The notes under the pieces: model-generated
What the model was told of the DNA's origin: nothing
Database searches by the model: none
Seen by the model: the letters and a program-made list of their open reading frames with translations, nothing else
Made by a program: the position numbers and the translations under genes
Source: Flavobacterium quisquiliarum
GTDB taxonomy: Bacteria > Bacteroidota > Bacteroidia > Flavobacteriales > Flavobacteriaceae
DNA: 64,000 nt
Reading direction: 5' to 3'
NCBI RefSeq assembly: GCF_019308285.1
Contig: NZ_WWEM01000012.1
Location: forward strand, 124,001-188,000
Shown here: positions 32,675-39,805 of the stretch, one piece after another
Numbering within the stretch: position 1 is the stretch's first letter
Layout: each line of letters starts with the position of its first letter

Positions 32675-32694
32675 AATTCAGAATTAATTCAGAA
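32675..32694 (+). promoter_or_regulatory. OmpR-type box before the HTH-PAP2 pair
   Basis: AATTCAGAA occurs twice with an exact 11-bp period (32675-32683 and 32686-32694). It differs from the boxes at 27276 and 27515 only at one pyrimidine per half-site and in the 2-nt spacer. The start of the HTH gene is 43 nt downstream. Confidence 0.6.
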
Positions 32695-32737
32695 TTGAGA
32701 TTTAATTTTCACGAGTTTTTCAAATATTAAAACACCA

Positions 32738-33079
32738 TTGAAAAAGGTAAAACTTATCGAAATGCGCTTGAAGCGTAAAATCAGGCAGGATGCAATGGCA
32801 GTTCTTGTTAATATGACACAGCCAACATACAGCCGAAAAGAACGAGGACTTACCAGTATCACGTCTGCGGAATGGGACAAAATAGCCGAGGTTTTAGAAG
32901 TGGACAAATATGAAATCTATGAAAACAGTCCTCATAATAGTATGCAGTCTGGAAACATGATAAAGCGCAATACTGTTATTCCGCCCGAATTGCTTCAGGA
33001 AATTGAATCGCTAAGAAAAGAAAATGAGGCCCTTAAAGAAGAAATTCGTAAATTGAAAAATAAAAAAACTAATAAATAA
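32738..33079 (+). CDS. Small XRE-type HTH protein with coiled-coil tail
   Basis: The 113-aa protein has an XRE-like helix-turn-helix (about 8-60; ROD-like pattern MAVLVNMTQPTYSRKERGLTSITS). The C-terminal helix (PPELLQEIESLRKENEALKEEIRKLKNKK) should form a coiled coil, so it is probably a dimer. The start given is TTG at 32738; ATG at 32762 would cut into the first helix. A PAP2 gene follows 10 nt later. It is a candidate DNA-binding regulator, but its target is unknown. An OmpR-type box lies just upstream. Confidence 0.75.
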   Translation: MKKVKLIEMRLKRKIRQDAMAVLVNMTQPTYSRKERGLTSITSAEWDKIAEVLEVDKYEIYENSPHNSMQSGNMIKRNTVIPPELLQEIESLRKENEALKEEIRKLKNKKTNK

Positions 33080-33089
33080 AAATACCGTA

Positions 33090-33851
33090 ATGAAGAAAAT
33101 CGGTTTTTTAGTTTTGGTGAATCTGGTCTTTTTCAATGCAGTGTCACAAAATTTAACTGTAAAAGACAGCATCATTATTGATACTGTTCAAAATATCAAA
33201 TTCAACTACAAGCAGCTCATTATTCCCGGAATCTTGATTGGTTATGGATTCTGGGGAATAGAGAGCGGACAAATCAAAAGTTTTAATTTTCAGATTCGAG
33301 AAGAACTTACCGAAAATATAGACCGCAAAGTTACCATTGATGATTTTTCAAGATACGTCCCTGCCCTTTCGGTTTATGCCTTAAATGCTTTTGGCGTAAA
33401 AGGCAAAAATAGCATGAGAGACCGTTCTGTTATTCTTGGCACTTCTCTTATCATCATGACGACTACTGTTTTTTCATTAAAATCCATAACCCATATAGAA
33501 AGACCCGACGGCAGTTCAGACGATTCTTTTCCTTCGGGTCATACCGCTGTTGCTTTTGCTGGAGCAGAATTTCTTTATCAGGAATACAAAGACAAATCGA
33601 TCTGGTATGGAGTTGCCGGTTATGCTGTTGCTGCAGGAACAGGAATTTTCAGAATGTATAACAACAGACACTGGTTAACCGATGTTGCTGCCGGAGCCGG
33701 AATTGGTATTTTGAGTACGAAGGCCGCTTATTGGCTTAATCCGTATCTTACCCGAAAACTATTTGGTACTAAAGAAAGTAAATCGACTTCTTTTATTTCG
33801 CCCATTTATGATGGAAAAGAATTTAGAGTCTGTTTCTTAAAAACATTTTAA
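33090..33851 (+). CDS. PAP2-family phosphatase, exported/membrane
   Basis: The 253-aa protein has an N-terminal signal or membrane segment (MKKIGFLVLVNLVFFNAVSQ). The three PAP2 motifs are present: KSITHIERP, SFPSGHTAVAF and RMYNNRHWLTDV. It probably acts on a lipid phosphate or diphosphate at the membrane face. It is the second PAP2 gene in 7 kb. It lies 10 nt after the HTH gene and downstream of an operator-like repeat shared with the first PAP2 gene, so the two may belong to one envelope-remodelling regulon. Confidence 0.85.
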   Translation: MKKIGFLVLVNLVFFNAVSQNLTVKDSIIIDTVQNIKFNYKQLIIPGILIGYGFWGIESGQIKSFNFQIREELTENIDRKVTIDDFSRYVPALSVYALNAFGVKGKNSMRDRSVILGTSLIIMTTTVFSLKSITHIERPDGSSDDSFPSGHTAVAFAGAEFLYQEYKDKSIWYGVAGYAVAAGTGIFRMYNNRHWLTDVAAGAGIGILSTKAAYWLNPYLTRKLFGTKESKSTSFISPIYDGKEFRVCFLKTF

Positions 33852-33898
33852 TAAACAGTCCGTTTTTAGACCTATTTTCCTAATAAAAAGAGTCAAAA

Positions 33899-33927
33899 CC
33901 TAAGTTTCCTTAAGATTTCCTTAAAAC
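33899..33927 (+). promoter_or_regulatory. Three direct half-sites (TTAAG-N6-TTAA type)
   Basis: CCTAAG, CCTTAAG and CCTTAAA recur at 10-11 bp spacing, giving TTAAG-N6-TTAA in the right-hand pair. Tandem 11-bp-spaced half-sites suit an OmpR-family regulator. They lie 80-108 nt before the siderophore receptor ATG and about 38 nt before its -7 box. Confidence 0.5.
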
Positions 33928-33964
33928 ATAACATTCTTATTAAGATTAAATATAAATAATAAAT

Positions 33965-33972
33965 TACTTTTG
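33965..33972 (+). promoter_or_regulatory. -7 box of the siderophore receptor gene
   Basis: TACTTTTG fits TAnnTTTG exactly, 34 nt before the ATG at 34007. No clear -33 TTG is seen, which is consistent with a need for an activator at 33899-33927. Confidence 0.5.
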
Positions 33973-34006
33973 CGTGACAAATATAATCCACGTAAAATTT
34001 TAATTT

Positions 34007-36388
34007 ATGTATCGAATTTTTAAATGTTTTCTAGTCTTTTTTCTAGTGAGCATCACTACTGTTTATGCCCAGTCAACAGGAACTATTACTGGACAGATTA
34101 AATTAGTTGACGGTCAGCCGTTTGCGTCTACTTCAGTTTCCTTAATCGAATTAAACCGATCTACTCTAACAGACGAACAAGGTAACTACAGCTTTAAAAA
34201 TATTCCAGCTGGAAATTATACAATCAAAATTCAGGCATTAGGAACTGCCGAAAAAGAAATTCAAACCACTGTAAATTCAGGAGAAACTGCTGTTGTAGAT
34301 TATCAGCTTCCTAAAGAAAATGTTATGGCATTGCAGGAAGTTACGGTTTCTGGTTCTGTAAACCGCTTTTCTAAAAAGGAAAGTAAGTATGTTGCTCGTT
34401 TGCCATTGAAAAACCTTGAAAATCCACAGGTTTATAATACCGTATCTAAAGAGGTAATTATGGAACAGTCTGCTGTTGATCTTGGAAGTATTTCTAAAAA
34501 TGTACCAGGTGCTGGTATTCCAATGATTGCCAATCAGGGACGTGTTACTTTCCGCTCACGTGGTTTTGAAACAGAACCAAATGCACGAAATGGTGTTGCT
34601 GGAGCGGCATTCTCTTCTATTGATCCAGCAAATTTAGAGCGTATCGAAGCGATCAAAGGACCATCTGCAACGTTATTTGGTGCCAGTGTAGCCAGTAGTT
34701 ATGGAGGTGTTTATAACCGTGTAACCAAAAAGCCTTATAATGATTTTGGCGCTGAAGTATCTTTTACCGGAGGAAGTTACAATTTTAACCGTCTTGTAGT
34801 TGACGTAAACACACCAGTAAATGAAGATAAAACGGCTTTGTTCCGACTTAACGGAGCTACGACACAGCAGAAAAGTTTTCAGGATCTTGGTTTTACTAAA
34901 AATATCAGTATTGCTCCTAGTTTTTCTTATCAGATTACAGACAGACTTTCTCTTTTATTGGATGTAGAATTTGGACAGGAAAAAGGTACTTCTGTAGTTC
35001 GTTTTAATCCTTTCAACAGAAGCAATACCACAAGATCTATTGTAGGTATTGCTTTTCCCTACGAAAGAACTTTTATGAGTAACGATTTGGTTTACAATAC
35101 ACAGATGCTGAATATTTTTGCGCAGATCAATTACAAAATATCAGAAGAATGGACTTCACAGACTATTGTTTCAAGAGCTAGATCGACTATTGATGGCTAT
35201 ATTACTGCAATTAATGCTTTAAGTGATACAACAGCCAGAGTTCAGGTTATTACTGGAAATACCAATTTTATTGCAACTGATATTCAGCAGAATTTTATTG
35301 GTGACTTTAAAATTGGTCAATTTAGAAACCGAATAGTAGCTGGTTTAGATTATTACAATAATTACAATGATTTTGACCGTTTGACAATCAATACGCCTAC
35401 ATTTGATTTTATAAACCCTCCGGCTAATTCTGGTGCTAACAAACAAATGGTAGATAACCTCGCAGAATCAGGAAGCGGAACATTGCGTAAAGAAAAAAAC
35501 AGAGACAATACGTATGCTGTCTATGTATCGGATGTTTTTAATGTAACCGATAGATTATCAGCAATGGCAAGTCTTCGTGTAGATCGTTATGAATATTTAG
35601 GTGTTTATAATATCGCTACTGGAGTTACTGCGGGTGGACTTGGTGCAAACGGTACTTCTGCGGGACCTTATAATCAGACTTCACTTTCTCCAAAATTTGG
35701 TGCTGTTTATGAAATCAGCAAAGACCACTTATCTGTTTTTTCTAATTACATGAACGGATTTTTAAATAAAAGTGGACAGGCTCTTGACGGAACCGCTTTC
35801 AAACCTGAAGAAGCGAACCAGGTAGAATTTGGTGTTAAAGGTGATGTTTTCAACCATCGTTTAGTGGGAACTATCAGTTATTATGATATTAAAGTACAAA
35901 ACTCGCTTAGACAAGATCCAAATGATGCAAATTATTCGATCCAAGATGGAACACAGCAGAGCAAAGGTTTTGAAGCTGAATTTACGGCTAACCCAATTGA
36001 CGGTTTAAACATTATTGCAGGATATGCTTATAATGATAGTAAATACACCAAAGCCGATACATCAGTTAATGGTTTACGTCCTGCTCTTTCGGGTCCTGCT
36101 AATACTGTAAACTTATGGTTGAGTTATCGTTTGCCTGAAGGGAAATTTCAGGGATTAGGAGCTGGTTTTGGTGCTAATTACGGAAGCATGTCTTATGTTG
36201 TAAACACACAGACTACTAAAGTTACCATTCCAGAATACACTATTTTAGATGCTGCTTTGTATTATGATCAGCCTAAATACAGAATTAGTTTTAAAGTGAA
36301 CAATCTTACCAGTGAAAAAGCTTGGAATGTGAGACTTACTCCTCAGGCTCCAGCACAATTCTTAGGTAGTTTTGCTTTAAAGTTCTAA
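34007..36388 (+). CDS. TonB-dependent siderophore-type receptor
   Basis: The 793-aa protein has a signal peptide (to about 22) and a carboxypeptidase-regulatory-like domain (about 25-108). The plug (about 140-260) contains VPGAGIPMIANQGRVTFRSRGFE and IKGPSATLFG, typical of siderophore receptors. The beta-barrel ends SFALKF with a terminal Phe. It would take up a ferric siderophore or related metal complex using TonB energy. No Fur box was recognised, but three TTAAG-like half-sites precede the promoter. A DUF4198-like gene follows after a terminator. Confidence 0.87.
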   Translation: MYRIFKCFLVFFLVSITTVYAQSTGTITGQIKLVDGQPFASTSVSLIELNRSTLTDEQGNYSFKNIPAGNYTIKIQALGTAEKEIQTTVNSGETAVVDYQLPKENVMALQEVTVSGSVNRFSKKESKYVARLPLKNLENPQVYNTVSKEVIMEQSAVDLGSISKNVPGAGIPMIANQGRVTFRSRGFETEPNARNGVAGAAFSSIDPANLERIEAIKGPSATLFGASVASSYGGVYNRVTKKPYNDFGAEVSFTGGSYNFNRLVVDVNTPVNEDKTALFRLNGATTQQKSFQDLGFTKNISIAPSFSYQITDRLSLLLDVEFGQEKGTSVVRFNPFNRSNTTRSIVGIAFPYERTFMSNDLVYNTQMLNIFAQINYKISEEWTSQTIVSRARSTIDGYITAINALSDTTARVQVITGNTNFIATDIQQNFIGDFKIGQFRNRIVAGLDYYNNYNDFDRLTINTPTFDFINPPANSGANKQMVDNLAESGSGTLRKEKNRDNTYAVYVSDVFNVTDRLSAMASLRVDRYEYLGVYNIATGVTAGGLGANGTSAGPYNQTSLSPKFGAVYEISKDHLSVFSNYMNGFLNKSGQALDGTAFKPEEANQVEFGVKGDVFNHRLVGTISYYDIKVQNSLRQDPNDANYSIQDGTQQSKGFEAEFTANPIDGLNIIAGYAYNDSKYTKADTSVNGLRPALSGPANTVNLWLSYRLPEGKFQGLGAGFGANYGSMSYVVNTQTTKVTIPEYTILDAALYYDQPKYRISFKVNNLTSEKAWNVRLTPQAPAQFLGSFALKF

Positions 36389-36413
36389 TTACTACTTAAT
36401 AACGAGTTATACT

Positions 36414-36441
36414 AAAGACTGTTCTTATGAGCAGTCTTTTT
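36414..36441 (+). terminator. Terminator after the siderophore receptor gene
   Basis: AAAGACTGTTC pairs with GAGCAGTCTTT (one G-T) around a short loop and is followed by T residues, 26 nt past the stop. Confidence 0.65.
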
Positions 36442-36493
36442 CCTTATAAAAGAATAAAAATTACCTAAGTCTATTTAAACCGTTTTCTTTTAG

Positions 36494-37225
36494 ATGAAAA
36501 ATATATTTTTAATAAAGTTTTGTTTTTTCTGCCTGTATCTTTTTAGTCCAAAAGTAATGGCGAGCGCCTATTGGATTGATGTAAAAGGCAGTAACAAAAT
36601 TAATACTCCTGTAACAATTGAATTGTGTTACGGCAGTATGGACGAATATGGCATAAGACATAGAGATACGGGAAAAGAACTAAAACTTGCAGGAGATTTT
36701 TTGATTTATATCCTAAAGCCTGATGGGACAAAACAAAACCTAAATCTTACCCTTCAGAAAGACTGCTGGTCTACGTCTTTTAGTCCAAAAAGTGAAGGTC
36801 AATATCGAATTATCGGAATTAACGATAAACATCCTGTTGTAGATCGTTCTGCTTCGGGTGGCGAAAATGTTCTGCCAATAGATTATATAACAGCTGCCTA
36901 TATTATTGGCAACGGAATTGTCTCTGATAATGTTCCCGTACAGAAACTGGATCTGATTTCTCTTTTTGAAAATGGAAAAGTTACAGTAAAAGCATTTTTG
37001 GATGGAAAACCTTCAAAAGCAGGAACCAAACTTCGTGTTTTTAATCCTGAAAACTGGGAAAAAGAACTTTTATTAAACAAAGAAGGAGAAGCTGTATTTT
37101 ATCCTACAATGAAAGGATTATACATCATTAGACAAGATTGGACAGAACCTGTTTCCGGCAATTATAAAGATGCAAAATATAGTAGTAAACGCCATCGTTG
37201 TAATTATTATTTTTTACATCAATAA
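36494..37225 (+). CDS. DUF4198-like periplasmic protein
   Basis: The 243-aa protein has a signal peptide ending near MASA, then AYWIDVKGSNKINTPVTIEL, which resembles the opening of DUF4198 proteins. Two beta-sandwich-like parts follow (GDFLIYILKPDGTK; VTVKAFLDGKPSKAGTKLRV). The C-terminus is rich in Lys, Arg and His (KYSSKRHRCNYYFLHQ). Relatives occur with TonB receptors and metal-uptake genes, which fits its place after a siderophore-type receptor. The function is otherwise unknown. Confidence 0.6.
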   Translation: MKNIFLIKFCFFCLYLFSPKVMASAYWIDVKGSNKINTPVTIELCYGSMDEYGIRHRDTGKELKLAGDFLIYILKPDGTKQNLNLTLQKDCWSTSFSPKSEGQYRIIGINDKHPVVDRSASGGENVLPIDYITAAYIIGNGIVSDNVPVQKLDLISLFENGKVTVKAFLDGKPSKAGTKLRVFNPENWEKELLLNKEGEAVFYPTMKGLYIIRQDWTEPVSGNYKDAKYSSKRHRCNYYFLHQ

Positions 37226-37259
37226 ACATTTGTAATCATATTTATTATAACACAATCAT

Positions 37260-37314
37260 AAATAAAACGCTCAAAATATTCTTTTATAAAAGACCATTTT
37301 TAAGCGTTTTATTT
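37260..37314. terminator. Bidirectional terminator between convergent genes
   Basis: AAATAAAACGCTCAAAA (37260-37276) pairs with TTTTAAGCGTTTTATTT (37298-37314) with one mismatch. A second small palindrome (TCTTTTATAAAAGA) lies in the loop. Confidence 0.7.
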
Positions 37315-37340
37315 TATAATAGACAGAGGTTTCTAAACTA

Positions 37341-38036
37341 TTAAAACAACTTATTTTTAATTTCTTTATACTTAGAACGCCCAATAGGCAGTAGTTCTCC
37401 GTTTTTTAATTGCATGCTATACTTCCCTCCTGCTTCTACAACAATTTTATCAGCCTGATCCCAACAGAGAATATAGGATTTATGAATTCTTTCGAATGTT
37501 TCAGGAAGCAGTTTTTCTAAGGCTTCAAGTGATTTATCGTGTAGTTCTATTTTATCATTTGATAAATGTAATTCGGTATAAATTCCAGCTCCTTTAATAT
37601 ATCGAATTTCGTTAATAGGAATAAGACGAAATGTTTTTGCTTTTCTAACCGCCAAAAAACGAACATCTCCGCCAAATTGTTTTCCCGATGAAGTATAACG
37701 AGTAAAAGCTTGAGCCAATCTATGTTCATCAAAAGGTTTGGGCACAAAATCTAGTACGCCATAATTGAACGCTGTAATAGCTTTATCTGTGTAAGCTGAA
37801 ATAATAATAGTCTGAAACGGGCCAGCAACAAAAGTCTGCAGAATCTCAAATCCATCTTCTCCATTTAGATTTAAGTCCAGTAGAAGAAGATCAATCGAAT
37901 GTTTTTCAATCGTATCTAATCCGGTTTCCAGTGAATCAGAAAGAAGAATCTGCACATCTTTATCAAAGAAATCACAAGTCATTCTTTCGATTCTTTTCGC
38001 GATACGGGCTTCGTCTTCAATTATTAATATTTTCAT
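37341..38036 (-). CDS. LytTR-family response regulator
   Basis: The 231-aa protein has a receiver domain (phospho-acceptor Asp54 in LLLDLNLNGEDG; KPF near 110) and a C-terminal LytTR DNA-binding domain (about 130-230; IPINEIRYIKGAGIYTELHL, IHKSYILCW, LLPIGRSKYKEIK). Its start overlaps the kinase stop by 4 nt (ATGA), so the pair is co-translated. It is divergent from a TonB-type barrel gene, its likely target. Confidence 0.92.
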   Translation of the reverse strand: MKILIIEDEARIAKRIERMTCDFFDKDVQILLSDSLETGLDTIEKHSIDLLLLDLNLNGEDGFEILQTFVAGPFQTIIISAYTDKAITAFNYGVLDFVPKPFDEHRLAQAFTRYTSSGKQFGGDVRFLAVRKAKTFRLIPINEIRYIKGAGIYTELHLSNDKIELHDKSLEALEKLLPETFERIHKSYILCWDQADKIVVEAGGKYSMQLKNGELLPIGRSKYKEIKNKLF

Positions 38037-39679
38037 TTTTTGTTAAAAATTTTAATGGTTGTTTCCCATCCTTTTGCTACAGAATGAGAATCGAAAGACC
38101 AATTTTCACCATAACTTTCCGTTAATCTCGCTTTAATATACTTAAAACCAGTCCCTTTTGTTTTATTGTTTTTAGTTAATCGATTTTCGGCCAATGTCAG
38201 TAATGTATATTTGTTGAAGTTTTTTTCTTTGGTAAAACTTAAAGAGAAAACAATACATCCTTCTTTTGGAGGAAGACTGTGGGTAATTCCGTTTTCAATA
38301 ATGGTATGAAGAACAGCCGGAGGAATTGTTTCATCTTCATCAATTCCTTCGTCTTTCCATTCATAACAAATTTCTTTACGAAAAGACATTACTTCTAAAT
38401 GTCTTCGGCACAAATCAATTTCCTGTCTTATTGGTATCAGTGTGTCTTCTGCAATATCATTCATAATATCAAATTCTTCTGCTAGAGCACGAATAAAAAC
38501 AACACCGTCTTTAGGCGATTCTTCTATCCAGTCTATCAGTGAAGTCAGAGTATTTCGAAGAAAATGAGGTTGAATATTTTTCTTAATCAATTGCAATTGT
38601 AATCTTGACGAAAGCAGTAATGATGCATTATGAGCTTCTTCAATTGCTTTTGTGCGTATAGTGTGCAAATAAAGCATGCATAAAACTAAAATGGTAAAAG
38701 CAATAAACAATCCGAAATCATAAAACATAAAATAATTGACTGCTACACCGGCCAATAATCCTACTGCCACTATAATTCCTCCTTTGACTTTCCGAAACAC
38801 AGCTTCTAAAGCGATCACAATAGAAAAAAAGCGGGCAGCTATCGTAAAATAGGCAGCAGATAAATCAAACTGACCATAATAAACAATATAGATTGTTACA
38901 AGTGTGATAAATAAAAGAAGTAAAAATAATCTCTTTCTTTTAAACTCAAACTGAAGCATAAAATACCACGGTACGAGAATTGAAACAACAAAAGTCAGCC
39001 ATCCAATAATTTTTAGACGGGTATAAAACTGGTTGTAAGGAATAATCACATAATATTTTACATATTCCAATATAAGCAAACAGAAGAAAAGCAGACAGAT
39101 TATTCCGAAAAGCAACACTGACAATTCTTTCCGTGAGCTATTTAAATAAAGGAAAAAATAATATACTGCTGCAATCAAGAAAGCACCAGCCATAAGATTC
39201 ATAAAAGAATTTACAATGAGTGGCGAACGATGAAGTAATAAGTAACTTTTAAGCTTTACGTGTATATCCCGCTCAGCATCTCGACAATAATGTCTTGTGC
39301 CTATTATAGTGATAATATGTTTTCCAATGTTTGAGAATTTCTCAGGGATTTGATAATAGGTTGTTTCTGTTCCAGGTATTTCTGCTAGGCCTGATTTTGT
39401 CATTTGACCATTTCTTCCAACAAAAATACCGTCCCAGTACACATCAAAAGCACCAAAAGCATTAACCTGAAGTCCTAATGATTCGGATTCATTTTCGCGT
39501 TTTAGTATTTCAATTTCCGTTTCAAATTTAAAAGAAGAACTATCTGCTTTATTCTTTTCATACAGCTGATGATCGTAATCGACATCATAAGCTACATCAG
39601 ATTTAACATACTCGTTATAATGTTTACATGAGGCAAACAACAGCAGAAATAAAACGATAGAAAACAGTGATTTATACAT
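38033..39679 (-). CDS. LytS-type membrane histidine kinase with lipoprotein-like N-terminus
   Basis: I use ATG 39679 (548 aa); a longer reading from 39718 would add 13 residues before the signal. The N-terminus (MYKSLFSIVLFLLLFASCKH) looks like a lipoprotein signal with Cys near 18. A periplasmic domain of about 150 residues follows, then seven or eight membrane helices (about 170-360) as in 7TMR-DISM sensors. A His_kinase domain with QPHFLRNTLTSLIDW completes it. The ATP-binding region is divergent: IENGITHSLPPK is recognisable, but the G-box is only TKGTGFKYIKARL. It is coupled by a 4-nt overlap to the LytTR regulator. Confidence 0.8.
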   Translation of the reverse strand: MYKSLFSIVLFLLLFASCKHYNEYVKSDVAYDVDYDHQLYEKNKADSSSFKFETEIEILKRENESESLGLQVNAFGAFDVYWDGIFVGRNGQMTKSGLAEIPGTETTYYQIPEKFSNIGKHIITIIGTRHYCRDAERDIHVKLKSYLLLHRSPLIVNSFMNLMAGAFLIAAVYYFFLYLNSSRKELSVLLFGIICLLFFCLLILEYVKYYVIIPYNQFYTRLKIIGWLTFVVSILVPWYFMLQFEFKRKRLFLLLLFITLVTIYIVYYGQFDLSAAYFTIAARFFSIVIALEAVFRKVKGGIIVAVGLLAGVAVNYFMFYDFGLFIAFTILVLCMLYLHTIRTKAIEEAHNASLLLSSRLQLQLIKKNIQPHFLRNTLTSLIDWIEESPKDGVVFIRALAEEFDIMNDIAEDTLIPIRQEIDLCRRHLEVMSFRKEICYEWKDEGIDEDETIPPAVLHTIIENGITHSLPPKEGCIVFSLSFTKEKNFNKYTLLTLAENRLTKNNKTKGTGFKYIKARLTESYGENWSFDSHSVAKGWETTIKIFNKK

Positions 39680-39805
39680 AAGATAAAGATAAAATAAATA
39701 TTGAATTGAGAAATGCATTTGAGAAGTCTATAGAGCCGTTCACATGTTTTCAGAAACTCTATTTGATTTTATCCTTTAATCTTGTACTGCAAAATCAATC
39801 AAAAA

